A program made the translations under genes and the position numbers. Under the pieces are notes generated by a model. The model saw only the letters and a list, made by a program, of their open reading frames with translations. It was not told the origin of the DNA and ran no database searches. From Eubacteriales bacterium (GTDB taxonomy: Bacteria > Bacillota > Clostridia > Christensenellales > Aristaeellaceae), in contig JAQVQY010000005.1 of the NCBI GenBank assembly GCA_028701335.1, positions 1-45,420 on the forward strand: a stretch of 45,420 bases of DNA, given 5' to 3'. Positions 33,367 through 41,901 of this stretch are shown here, piece after piece (the stretch's first letter is position 1; each line of letters starts with the position of its first letter).

Positions 33367-33395
33367 TTGACAAGACAGAGGTGCTTTGTTAGAAT
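33367..33395 (+). promoter_or_regulatory. Promoter of the second sugar operon
   Basis: Consensus TTGACA (33367-33372) and TAGAAT (33390-33395) are 17 bases apart. Initiation near 33402 leaves a leader of about 90 bases. The leader contains a perfect GCCGCCGGCGGC palindrome (33427-33438) whose meaning is unclear in this GC-rich DNA. No regulator gene is attached to this operon. Confidence 0.75.
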
Positions 33396-33492
33396 TACGT
33401 TAGTAAAACCACTGGAATAATCAGGCCGCCGGCGGCAATCCATCTGAATCGGGCGTCTTTTCGGAAAAATCCAAGCAAAGTGAGGAAGCAAA

Positions 33493-34491
33493 ATGTTACG
33501 TGTCGCGATTGTTGGCTCCGGCTTCATGGGCAAGTCGCATGCCGAGGCTTACAAAGCCCTGCCCGGGATCAAGCTGGCAGGCATCATCAACCCCAACCCC
33601 AAAAGCGCGGTACCGCTGGCTGAGGAAATGGGCTGCGCTTATTTCGCGTCCCTGGCTGACGCCTTAAAGGAGGGGCCGGTTGACATCGTCAGCGTATGCA
33701 CCCCCACCTGGCTGCATGAACAGCATGTGATTGAAGCGGCCAATGCCGGCTGCCACGTGCTGTGCGAAAAGCCCGTCACCTTCACGCTGGAGAGCTTTGA
33801 CCGGATGGTTGCGGCCTGCCGGAACAAGGGGGTCAAGTTCATGGTGGGCCAGGTAGCCCGCTGGTGGCCGGAGTTTATCGACATCGGCCGCAGGCTTAAA
33901 GACGGGGATCTGGGCCCCATCCGCATGATCTATGAAAAGCGGCTCTGCCAGCTGCCCGCCTGGTCCACCTGGCATAAGGACCCCGGCAAGGGTGGCGGGG
34001 GCCTGTATGACCTCAACGTCCATGACATCGACTTCCTGGTGAGCGTCTATGGAAAGCCCGAACGCGTCTTTGCCGCCGGGCACAAGGGAGACGGCGGCGC
34101 CTGGATGTATGTGGTGACCAACCTCCTCTGGCCCGGCGGCGTAAAGGCCACGGTGGAAACCTGCATCGATATGCCGGGGCCCTGGCCTTTTTCCATCGAG
34201 TTCAGGGGGGCGGGTGACATGGGAACGCTTCACTATAACCTGCAGGCCGGCGTGAACATCAAGGACGGGGAGCAGAACAGCAGCTACACCTGGTATCCCG
34301 CCAGGGCCGAAGCGCCCGAGGCGCTCACGGTTGACCAAACCGACATGTTTTTATCAGAAATCACCGAGTTCGTGGACTCGGTCAGGAACGGCACGGAACC
34401 GCCGGTCAGCCTGGCGGAAAACCGCGTGGTGCTGGAAGTCATCCTGGCCACCCTGCGCTCCCTGGAAGAGGGCGGTATCCAAAAGGTATGA
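33493..34491 (+). CDS. Gfo/Idh/MocA-family sugar dehydrogenase 1
   Basis: The 332-residue NAD(P)-dependent oxidoreductase has the Rossmann loop GSGFMG (8-13), the family EKP motif (92-94, cofactor and substrate Lys93) and the catalytic segment GGGGLYDLNVHDIDFL with Asp173 and His177. Family members oxidise inositols, glucosides, sugar acids or amino sugars at a ring hydroxyl. It opens an operon with an alcohol dehydrogenase, two TIM-barrel isomerase-like proteins and a sugar importer. GTGAGGAAG precedes the ATG, and the stop overlaps the next start (ATGA). The substrate cannot be named from sequence. Confidence 0.92.
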   Translation: MLRVAIVGSGFMGKSHAEAYKALPGIKLAGIINPNPKSAVPLAEEMGCAYFASLADALKEGPVDIVSVCTPTWLHEQHVIEAANAGCHVLCEKPVTFTLESFDRMVAACRNKGVKFMVGQVARWWPEFIDIGRRLKDGDLGPIRMIYEKRLCQLPAWSTWHKDPGKGGGGLYDLNVHDIDFLVSVYGKPERVFAAGHKGDGGAWMYVVTNLLWPGGVKATVETCIDMPGPWPFSIEFRGAGDMGTLHYNLQAGVNIKDGEQNSSYTWYPARAEAPEALTVDQTDMFLSEITEFVDSVRNGTEPPVSLAENRVVLEVILATLRSLEEGGIQKV

Positions 34492-35504
34492 CCGAAGCGC
34501 CAAAAGGCCTGTTCGGGCGAAAGAGCTTTGGCCTGGAACTCCGCGAGCTGCCAGCCCGCCCGTTGGGAGCCCATGAGGCAAGGCTTCAGGTGCTGGCCTG
34601 CGGGGTGTGCGGGACTGACCTGCACTTTCTAAGAGACGCGGCTGATTTCACCCCCCTGGGCCACGAGGCCTGCGGGCGCGTCCTGGAAACAGGCAGCGCT
34701 GTCACGCGATTTTTCCCCGGCCAGCAGGTGGTGATGGAAGACGTGGCGCTCTGCGGCGTCTGTGACCAGTGCAAGTCCGGCCGGGTTGACCTGTGCCGGT
34801 CGGGTTTCACCATGCGGGACCAGCCGGGAATGGCGGAGGAGATCGTGCTGCATGAGAACATGCTGCACCTGGCGGAAGGCCTGGACCCTGTGACCGCGGC
34901 CATGACCGAGCCGCTGGCTGTCGCCATCCGCTGTGTGGAGACCCTGGCGCCTGAACCGGGAAAACCATTGGCCATTTTCGGCATGGGCGCCATCGGGCTC
35001 TTCTGCGCGGCCTGGGCGCGCTTAAGGGGCGCGGGGCCCATCACCATGATCGCCCGGGATCCGCTGAGTGAGCGCAACCAGGCGGCCTGGGAGGCCGCCA
35101 AAGCCCTGGGAGCGGAGAGAGTCCTCTACACCAGGGACCCCGACTGGACGAAAGGCGCCGGCCCCTTTGCATCTGTCATTGTGGCGGCGCCGCCAAGCCT
35201 TTCCAAAGACGCGCTGGCGATAAGCGCTTACGGCGGCCGCGTGCTGGCCTGCGGCGTCACCTTCGGGGCGGGGCGGACGGCGGAGGTGGACATTAACGAC
35301 ATGGTGTTCAACAAAAAGTCACTCCTTACCTCCATCGCCGAACCTGGGCTCCATTTTCCCCTGGCCCTTTCCCTGATCCGCTCAGGCCGGATTGACGCGC
35401 GCCGGGTGGTCACCCACCAGCTGCCGTTAAGCCAGGCCCATGGGCTGGCCCAACTGTACGAAAAGGACAGCCCCGCCATCAAAACCGTTATCATACCCGG
35501 CTGA
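34488..35504 (+). CDS. Zinc-dependent medium-chain alcohol dehydrogenase
   Basis: The 338-residue protein is a zinc MDR dehydrogenase of the sorbitol/threonine dehydrogenase type. Catalytic zinc ligands are Cys41 (CGTD), His59 and Glu60 (GHE). The structural zinc site has all four cysteines, Cys89, Cys92, Cys95 and Cys103. The NAD-binding loop is GMGAIGLF near residue 167. It should oxidise a polyol or sugar alcohol, or reduce the corresponding ketose. Its start overlaps the preceding dehydrogenase by 4 bases, so the two are made in step. Confidence 0.9.
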   Translation: MTEAPKGLFGRKSFGLELRELPARPLGAHEARLQVLACGVCGTDLHFLRDAADFTPLGHEACGRVLETGSAVTRFFPGQQVVMEDVALCGVCDQCKSGRVDLCRSGFTMRDQPGMAEEIVLHENMLHLAEGLDPVTAAMTEPLAVAIRCVETLAPEPGKPLAIFGMGAIGLFCAAWARLRGAGPITMIARDPLSERNQAAWEAAKALGAERVLYTRDPDWTKGAGPFASVIVAAPPSLSKDALAISAYGGRVLACGVTFGAGRTAEVDINDMVFNKKSLLTSIAEPGLHFPLALSLIRSGRIDARRVVTHQLPLSQAHGLAQLYEKDSPAIKTVIIPG

Positions 35505-35550
35505 AATTGGCCGGCTGGCGATACCCCCCATATCAAACAAGGAGGACATC

Positions 35551-36378
35551 ATGAAACACATCATCGCTGTCAGCACCAACACCTACCACGGTTTCACCAT
35601 TGACCAGGCCCTGGAAGGCATCGCCGCGGCCGGGTTCAAATATGTGGAACTGACCGCCGTACGCAACTGGACGGAGCATGTCATGCCGGATATGGCGGAC
35701 AGTGAACTGGACCGGGTACAAGCCAAAATGAAAGCCCTGGGGCTTGAGTGCGTAGCACTCAGCGGCCACTGCAACCTGACGGACGCCGGGCGCCTGAACG
35801 ATTTCCGCGCCAACATGGCGCTGGCGGAGCGTTTTGGCGCCAGATACATCATCTCCTCCACCGGTGAGGCCCATTTTGGCAAGGACGAGGCCTTCGCTGA
35901 CGACGTGCTCATTGAGAACATCAAAAACCTGCTGCCCGACCTTGAGCGCCACAAGCTGAAACTGGGCATTGAGGTGCACGGCGAATACGGCACCGGCGAA
36001 GCGGTGGCGCGCGTGGTGAAGGGCGTGGGCAGCCCCCTGGTGGGCGTCAACTTCGACACCGCCAACGTGGTATACTACGGCGCCGCGGACCCCATGAAGG
36101 ACCTGCAAAAGAGTATCAGCAGCGTCAACTACGTCCACCTGAAGGACAAGGTGGGCATGGACAAAAGCTGGAACTTCCCGGCCATCGGCAAGGGGGAACT
36201 GGACCTTGTGGGAATGATCAGCTACCTGGACACCCAGGGCAAAAACGTGCCGCTGTCCATTGAGGTGGAGTTCACCGAGGACTTTACCATGCGCGACAAG
36301 GTGGAAGGCGACCTGGAACACGCCAACCGGGAAGTCAGGGATTCCTTTGACTTCCTGCGTAAAAACGGCCTCATCTAA
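35551..36378 (+). CDS. Xylose-isomerase-like TIM-barrel epimerase/isomerase 1
   Basis: The 275-residue protein belongs to the AP-endonuclease-2/xylose-isomerase-like TIM barrels (IolE, IolI, tagatose 3-epimerase relatives). The metal ligands fit Glu141 (GIEVHGE), Asp169 (NFDTAN), His196 (VHLKD) and Glu238 or Glu240 (SIEVEF). Family members catalyse epimerisation, isomerisation, dehydration or keto-glycoside elimination. GGAGG 5 bases upstream fixes the ATG at 35551; the longer frame would overlap the dehydrogenase. It follows that gene after 46 bases and precedes the importer. Confidence 0.9.
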   Translation: MKHIIAVSTNTYHGFTIDQALEGIAAAGFKYVELTAVRNWTEHVMPDMADSELDRVQAKMKALGLECVALSGHCNLTDAGRLNDFRANMALAERFGARYIISSTGEAHFGKDEAFADDVLIENIKNLLPDLERHKLKLGIEVHGEYGTGEAVARVVKGVGSPLVGVNFDTANVVYYGAADPMKDLQKSISSVNYVHLKDKVGMDKSWNFPAIGKGELDLVGMISYLDTQGKNVPLSIEVEFTEDFTMRDKVEGDLEHANREVRDSFDFLRKNGLI

Positions 36379-36432
36379 GGGTGCTGCCGGGCAAAACCCG
36401 GTGCAATATATAAGAATACAGGAGGATACCCC

Positions 36433-37404
36433 ATGCGTAAAAAACTGCTTGTCACCGTCCTGGCCCTGGTCCTGGCGCTCTCACTCACCGGCGCCGCTTC
36501 CGCCCTGACCTATGGCTACATCGCCTACCAGATGTCGGACATCTGGAATGAGTATTCCGCCAAGGCTTTCCAGTACGCCGCGGATCAGAACGGCGTGGAT
36601 GTCGTGGTGCTGGACTCCCAGAACGACATCGGCAAATCCGTGGCCGCCATGGAATCCCTCATCCAGCAGGAAGTGGACGGCATCTCCATCTTCCCCATCT
36701 CCCCCGAGCAGGGCGCCCAGCTGATCAAAATGGCCAATGAGGCCGGCATCCCCATCGCGGTGGAGAACATCGACGTGGCCGGCGTGGCCAACCCCGAAGA
36801 GTATGTCGCGGCCGTCGGCTGCCTGTACGGCGACATCGGCTACGCGGCCATTGAATGGCTGAGCAAAAACGTTGAGGACGCCAAGGTCTTCTACTGCGCG
36901 GGCGCGGTCGGCGGCGGCGTGTTTGAGACCTACAAGGTGGGCGTGGACAAAGCCCTGGAAGACTTCAAAGACGACATCGAGATGGTGGGCCTGATGAACG
37001 CTGACGCCTGGTCCACTGAGAACGGCCTGAACCTGACCACCAACTTCATCAACTCCGGCGTTGAGTTCAACTGCATCTTCGCCAACAACGACCAGATCGC
37101 CCAGGGCTGCTACCAGGCGCTTCAGGAAGCCGGCCTGGATATCCCCGTTGTTTCCACCGGCGGCTCCCCTGACGCGTACAAATTCCTGGAAGACGGCATC
37201 GAGGCCGCCAACATGACGGCGCCCGTGTCCATCCAGGGCGTACAGACCTTCAAGAACCTGCATGAGTTCGTGACCGAGAACAAGGTTCCGGACCCCAAAT
37301 TCCAGAGCCTCCCGGTTATCCCCGTGGCCGGTGATGACCTGAGCGCCTGGATCGACTGGTCCGACTTTGCCGGCGCCTACGCGTACGTGTACAACCAGCA
37401 GTAA
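36433..37404 (+). CDS. Ribose-type sugar ABC importer, substrate-binding protein 3
   Basis: The 323-residue RbsB-like receptor has a signal peptide (MRKKLLVTVLALVLALSLTGAASA) and no lipobox cysteine, like the two receptors of the other operon. Lobes begin YGYIAYQMSDIWNEYSAKAF, and QEVDGISIFPISPEQGAQL is the family's first hinge strand. It delivers ligand to the ATPase and permease that follow. The first ATG of the operon's transport unit is preceded by GGAGGA. A terminator-like hairpin with a U-tract follows the stop and should leave the receptor in excess over ATPase and permease. Confidence 0.92.
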   Translation: MRKKLLVTVLALVLALSLTGAASALTYGYIAYQMSDIWNEYSAKAFQYAADQNGVDVVVLDSQNDIGKSVAAMESLIQQEVDGISIFPISPEQGAQLIKMANEAGIPIAVENIDVAGVANPEEYVAAVGCLYGDIGYAAIEWLSKNVEDAKVFYCAGAVGGGVFETYKVGVDKALEDFKDDIEMVGLMNADAWSTENGLNLTTNFINSGVEFNCIFANNDQIAQGCYQALQEAGLDIPVVSTGGSPDAYKFLEDGIEAANMTAPVSIQGVQTFKNLHEFVTENKVPDPKFQSLPVIPVAGDDLSAWIDWSDFAGAYAYVYNQQ

Positions 37405-37411
37405 TCCCTTT

Positions 37412-37451
37412 CCGGCCGCGGGGACCCTTAAGCCCCGCGGCCGGGCTTTTT
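37412..37451 (+). terminator. Partial terminator between binding protein 3 and ATPase 3
   Basis: A perfect 12-bp GC stem (37412-37423 with 37433-37444, 9-base loop) is followed by GCTTTTTCATTTTTT. It has the form of a true intrinsic terminator, yet the rest of the transporter lies downstream with no promoter I can see. It therefore probably terminates a fraction of transcripts after the receptor gene. Confidence 0.75.
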
Positions 37452-37481
37452 CATTTTTTATCCAGGAAGGAGATGCTTGGC

Positions 37482-39005
37482 ATGCCCAACACAAAACCCG
37501 GCCAGCCGCTCATCAGGATGGAGAACATCGTCAAGGAGTTCCCGGGCGTCAGGGCCCTTGGAGGGATGACCTTTGACGTGTACAAGGGGGAGATCCACTG
37601 CCTGGTGGGGGAAAACGGCGCCGGAAAGTCCACGCTGATGAAAATCCTCTCAGGCGCCTATACCCCCACGTCGGGGACTATTTATGTGGAGGGGCAGGCC
37701 TATCATACCCTGGACCCGGAGCTTTCCCAGCAAAAGGGCATTGAGATCGTCTACCAGGAAAACGACCTGGTGCCCAATATGAACGCGGTGGAAAACGTTT
37801 TTGTGGGCAAGGAATTGGCAAAGCCCCTGGGGATCCTCGACAAAAAGGGCATGCTCAGGCGGGTCCAGGAGACCATGCGCGAGTTTGACATCACAATCGA
37901 CCCCCAGCGGAAAATCGAGGACATGTCCGTCTCCGACCAGCAGTTTGTTAAAATCCTCAAGGCCCTGATGAACAAAAGCAAATTGCTGATTTTGGACGAG
38001 CCCACCTCCATGTTCAACGTGGAGGACGCGGGCAGGGTTTTAAACCTGGTCCGCACGATCTCCGCCCGGGGCATCGGCATCATTTATATCTCCCACTTCC
38101 TGGAGGAAGTGGTGAAGATCGCCGGCCGCATCACCGTGATCCGGGACGGCGAGGTGGTCAGGACCTACGATAACACCAAGCGCGATGTGCCTATAAGCGC
38201 TATCACCCGGGATATGGTGGGCCGTCCGGTGGACACCTTCTACCAGCGGGAACGCACGGTACCGGGGGAAGAAACGGTGCTGGAGGTCAGGGAGCTGAAG
38301 CTTGAAAAGGACGCCTCGCCCATCAGTTTTTCCCTTAAGCGCGGGGAAATCCTGGGCATGTTCGGCATGGTGGGCTCCGGGCGCACGGAGATTGTCCGCG
38401 CCATATCCGGCGCCGACCGTTTTTATGCCGGAGAAATCCTCCTGAACGGCAAAAAGCTGCGCGTCAACAGCCCCCGGGACGCCATTGACGCGGGCATCGC
38501 CCACATCACCGAGGACCGCCAGCGCCTGGGGCTTAACCTGGGCTCAAGCGTGCTGGAGAACGGGCTGATGGTGAAGCTGCAGTACATGAAGCCGAGCCCG
38601 CTGTATGACTTCAAGTCCTACAGCAAGCTGGTGAACCCCGTCATGGAAGGGCTGAACGTAAAAACGCCCAGCCTCATGCAGGAGGTCATGTACCTCTCAG
38701 GCGGCAACCAGCAGAAGGTGGTGCTGGGCAAGTGGCTCATCACAGACGCGCAGGTCTTCATCTTTGACGAGCCCACCCGCGGCATTGACGTGAACGCCAA
38801 AGCGGAATTCTACCGGCATATGACCGGGCTTGCCAAGGCCGGCAAGAGCATCATCATGGTCTCCTCCGAGATGCCCGAGCTTATCTCCATGAGCGACCGG
38901 GTGCTGGTGGTGCGTGAGGGCGCGGTGTACTGCGAGCTCTCGGGCGGCCGGATCAACGAGCAAAACATCATAAAACAAGCATTGGGAGTAATCAGCCATG
39001 AGTAA
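37482..39005 (+). CDS. Ribose-type sugar ABC importer, tandem ATPase 3
   Basis: The 507-residue RbsA-like double ATPase has Walker A GENGAGKST, a weakened first signature MSVSDQQFVKI and LLILDEPTSMFN in domain 1. Domain 2 has the degenerate GMVGSGRTE, the perfect LSGGNQQKV and FIFDEPTRGIDVNAK. Two ATGs compete: 37473 abuts the AAGGAG site directly, while 37482 stands 9 bases from it, so 37482 is preferred. The end overlaps the permease start by 8 bases. Confidence 0.92.
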   Translation: MPNTKPGQPLIRMENIVKEFPGVRALGGMTFDVYKGEIHCLVGENGAGKSTLMKILSGAYTPTSGTIYVEGQAYHTLDPELSQQKGIEIVYQENDLVPNMNAVENVFVGKELAKPLGILDKKGMLRRVQETMREFDITIDPQRKIEDMSVSDQQFVKILKALMNKSKLLILDEPTSMFNVEDAGRVLNLVRTISARGIGIIYISHFLEEVVKIAGRITVIRDGEVVRTYDNTKRDVPISAITRDMVGRPVDTFYQRERTVPGEETVLEVRELKLEKDASPISFSLKRGEILGMFGMVGSGRTEIVRAISGADRFYAGEILLNGKKLRVNSPRDAIDAGIAHITEDRQRLGLNLGSSVLENGLMVKLQYMKPSPLYDFKSYSKLVNPVMEGLNVKTPSLMQEVMYLSGGNQQKVVLGKWLITDAQVFIFDEPTRGIDVNAKAEFYRHMTGLAKAGKSIIMVSSEMPELISMSDRVLVVREGAVYCELSGGRINEQNIIKQALGVISHE

Positions 39006-39945
39006 AGGACGTCAGCTTCTAAAGGATCAGCGCTTGCTGCTGCTGATCATCATCGTGGTCCTGTCAGCCACAGTGGGCATCATCAACCCGCGTTTCGTGC
39101 GGCTCAACAACATCATGGCCATCCTTCAGCAGATCTCCGTCCTGGGTGTATTGACCATGGCCATGTCCATGCTGCTTATCAGCGGGGGGATTGACCTGTC
39201 CATCGGCAACATGATGACTTTATCCGGCGTGGTGGTGGCAACCCTCCTGATGCGGGGCACAAATCTCGTGGTGGCGGTGTTGGCCGGCATGGGCGTATCC
39301 ACCCTGTGCGGGCTTTTTAACGGCGTCATCATCGCCAAATCACGCACCATGCCGCTGATTATCACCCTGGGCACGGGCCAGATGTTCAACGGCATCTCCC
39401 TGCTGATCGCCGGCGGCTCCTTCCTGCAGTTCCAGAACAAGCTGGACTTCCTGCGCACCATCAAGCTCTTTGACTTCCTGCCGCTGATGGTGATCGTGAT
39501 GCTGGCGATTGTGCTGTTCATGTATGTGCTGCTCAACAAAACCCGCTTTGGCCGGCGCATCGTGGCCATTGGCGGCAACGAGCGCAACGCTTACCTGTCG
39601 GGCATCAAGGTGGACCTGTACAAGATCCTCACCTACGGCATCTCCGGGGCCATTGTGTCGGTGGCCGGGCTCATTTTCGCCGCGCGCCTTAACGCCATCA
39701 CGGCCAACGCCGGCGCCGGGTATGAGCTGGACGCGCTGGTGGCGGCGGTGATCGGCGGGGTCACCTTTGACGGCGGGCGCGGCACGGTGCTGGGCGCTTT
39801 CCTGGGCTGCCTCCTAACCGGCATCATCTCAAACGCCCTGGACATCCTGGGTGTGGACGCTTATGTAAAAATCGTGATCACCGGGGCCATCATCGTGGGC
39901 GCCGTGGTGCTCAGCAACATCGAAAAGCTGCGCCGCAGGGCGTAA
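38998..39945 (+). CDS. Ribose-type sugar ABC importer, permease 3
   Basis: The 315-residue RbsC-like permease has the family segments SGGIDLSIGNMMTLSGVV, RTMPLIITLGTGQMFNGI, the coupling loop GGNERNAYLSGIKVDLYK and IGGVTFDGGRGTVLGAFLG. About eight to ten membrane helices are visible. It overlaps the ATPase gene by 8 bases. The next gene, a TIM-barrel protein, starts 29 bases downstream and continues the operon. Confidence 0.93.
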   Translation: MSKGRQLLKDQRLLLLIIIVVLSATVGIINPRFVRLNNIMAILQQISVLGVLTMAMSMLLISGGIDLSIGNMMTLSGVVVATLLMRGTNLVVAVLAGMGVSTLCGLFNGVIIAKSRTMPLIITLGTGQMFNGISLLIAGGSFLQFQNKLDFLRTIKLFDFLPLMVIVMLAIVLFMYVLLNKTRFGRRIVAIGGNERNAYLSGIKVDLYKILTYGISGAIVSVAGLIFAARLNAITANAGAGYELDALVAAVIGGVTFDGGRGTVLGAFLGCLLTGIISNALDILGVDAYVKIVITGAIIVGAVVLSNIEKLRRRA

Positions 39946-39974
39946 GCGCGGCAAACAATCAAAGGAGTGGGCGG

Positions 39975-40814
39975 ATGAAAAAAGGCGTGAGTTTCTTCTC
40001 CTTCGGCCAGGACGCGGACCTGCTTGAGGCCGCGCGCCAGTCGGCCGGCGCCGGGTATGACGGGGTGGAGCTGGTGCTGAGCGAATCCGGCTCCCTCAAC
40101 ATGAAGACAAGCGACGCAGATGTTTTGTCCCTCAGGCGGGAGATCGAATCGCTGGGCCTCTCCGTCTGCGCCCTGGGCGCCTGGAACCTGTGGGAAAACA
40201 ACCTGGCGGGTGAAGACCCAAAAGCCGCCGGCCACGCCCAGGACATCATCAAAAGGCAGATCGACCTGGCGGCGCTCCTGGGGGCTGACACGGTGCTGGT
40301 GGTGCCCGGCTGGGTGGGCACCAATTTCGCACCTGGCGTCGTCCCCTATGACACGGCCTATGGGAACGCGCAGGAACGCCTGGCGCGGCTGGCCCCTTAC
40401 GCCCGGGACGCCAAGGTCAATATCGGGGTGGAAAACGTATGGAACAAGTTCCTGCTCTCCCCCATGGAGTTCCGCCGCTTCCTGGATGAGATCAACAGCC
40501 CCTTCGTGGGCGCCTACTTTGACGTGGGCAACATCATCTACATCGGCTTCCCGGACCAGTGGATCCGTATCCTGGGGGAGAAGCACATCAAGAAGATCCA
40601 TTTCTGCGACGCCAGGGAGGGCCAGGCGGGCCTGGGCATGTTTGTGGACCTGATGGCGGGGGATGTGGACTACGGGGCCGTGATGAAGGCGCTTGGTGAC
40701 ATTGGCTATGACGACTGGGTGACGGTGGAATTCCTGCCCAACTACCGCAGTTTCCCCTACCAGTCCATCATCAACGCACGCCTGTCGCTGGACACCATCC
40801 TGGCCATCCCATGA
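39975..40814 (+). CDS. Xylose-isomerase-like TIM-barrel epimerase/isomerase 2
   Basis: This 279-residue protein is a second xylose-isomerase-like TIM barrel. Metal ligands fit Glu153 (GVENVW), Asp183 (YFDVGN), His209 (IHFCD) and Glu252 (TVEFLP). It is distinct from the first copy in sequence and length and ends in a loop rich in aromatic residues. AAAGGAG precedes the ATG. Its last 4 bases overlap the start of the second Gfo/Idh/MocA gene, so the two act as a pair. Such dehydrogenase plus TIM-barrel pairs are known from inositol and 3-keto-glycoside pathways. Confidence 0.9.
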   Translation: MKKGVSFFSFGQDADLLEAARQSAGAGYDGVELVLSESGSLNMKTSDADVLSLRREIESLGLSVCALGAWNLWENNLAGEDPKAAGHAQDIIKRQIDLAALLGADTVLVVPGWVGTNFAPGVVPYDTAYGNAQERLARLAPYARDAKVNIGVENVWNKFLLSPMEFRRFLDEINSPFVGAYFDVGNIIYIGFPDQWIRILGEKHIKKIHFCDAREGQAGLGMFVDLMAGDVDYGAVMKALGDIGYDDWVTVEFLPNYRSFPYQSIINARLSLDTILAIP

Positions 40815-41863
40815 AGTACAGCCAAAAGCTGCGCTTTGGCGTCATCGGGGCCGGGGGCATCGCCGACCGGCGCACCATGCCTGGGATTATAAATTCCAGG
40901 CATGCGGCTTTAAGCGCCGTGATGAACCCAAAGCTCGGGGATGCCCGGCGGCTTAAGGACAAATATGGCGCCCTGCGCGCCTATGATGACGCCTTTGCGC
41001 TGGCGCAGGATAAAACGGTTGACGCCGTGTATATCGCCTCCCCGGTAAAGGAACACCTTGCCCAGGCCTTGATCGTGGCGGACTGCGGGAAGCCGCTGCT
41101 CATTGAAAAGCCCCTGGCCCTCACCAGCGGGGACGGGCAAAAAATCGTGGACGCGTTCGCCGGGAAACAGCTGCCGTTGGCGGCTGGGCTGATGATGCGC
41201 TTTGGCGCCCACACCCGCCGGATGAAAGAGCGCCTCAAGGCCGGGGACATCGGGCCCCTTGTATCCGCCTACGCCCGCTTTTCCTGCTGGTATCCGGATA
41301 TTCCCGGCGCCTGGCGCCAGCGGCCTGAGACCGGGGGCGGCGGGGCGCTGATGGACATGGGGGTGCACGTGATCGACCTGATTGCCTGGATGACGGGGAG
41401 CCCTGTCAAGCAGGTAGCGGCAATGACAGACACCCAGACCTTCTCCTATCCTGTGGAGGACGCCGCCTGCGTGTTGATGCGCCTTGAAAATGGCGCCCTG
41501 TGCGCCCTGCAGAGCCACTTCAATATCCCGGACGAGGGAGCGGATTGGCGGCTTGACCTCTTTGGCACCCGGGGCTCCCTGCTGGGCCCGGGAATTTTGG
41601 GGCAGGTGGACGGCGGGCGGCTTGAGATGCTCTCCCTGAAAGAAACGGGCGGCTATGACAGCCGGCAGGACGGTGAGCGCCAGGCTTTCACGCAACTGCC
41701 AGCGGACTTCGGCGACCTGTACGCCCGGGAAATCGACAGCTTCTGTAAAAGCATCCTCAAGGGCCTCTCTCTGGAAGCGCCCGCCCAGGCAGCCCTTGAT
41801 GCCCAGCGCGTGGTGGAAGCGGCCTACCAGTCGCAGAACAGCGGGGTATTTGTGGCGGTCTGA
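40811..41863 (+). CDS. Gfo/Idh/MocA-family sugar dehydrogenase 2
   Basis: The 350-residue protein has the loop GAGGIA (13-18), the EKP motif (99-101) and the catalytic segment GGGGALMDMGVHVIDL with Asp182 and His186. It shares only the family framework with the first copy, so the two should act on different positions or substrates. It closes the second operon. It converges on the HD-GYP gene with a 38-base gap containing only a short CAGCC/GGCTG stem without a U-tract. Confidence 0.92.
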   Translation: MKYSQKLRFGVIGAGGIADRRTMPGIINSRHAALSAVMNPKLGDARRLKDKYGALRAYDDAFALAQDKTVDAVYIASPVKEHLAQALIVADCGKPLLIEKPLALTSGDGQKIVDAFAGKQLPLAAGLMMRFGAHTRRMKERLKAGDIGPLVSAYARFSCWYPDIPGAWRQRPETGGGGALMDMGVHVIDLIAWMTGSPVKQVAAMTDTQTFSYPVEDAACVLMRLENGALCALQSHFNIPDEGADWRLDLFGTRGSLLGPGILGQVDGGRLEMLSLKETGGYDSRQDGERQAFTQLPADFGDLYAREIDSFCKSILKGLSLEAPAQAALDAQRVVEAAYQSQNSGVFVAV

Positions 41864-41901
41864 TCCAGCCCCTGGCTGAAGAATCGTGAACAAAGGAAGC
41901 C

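Noticed and set aside
33427-33438. GCCGCCGGCGGC palindrome in the leader of the second sugar operon
   Set aside because: It is perfect but short and made only of G and C in GC-rich DNA; without a linked regulator it is not convincing as an operator.
22144-39945. Degenerate signature and Walker motifs in each half of the three tandem ATPases
   Set aside because: One weakened site per half is the normal state of RbsA/MglA-type ATPases.
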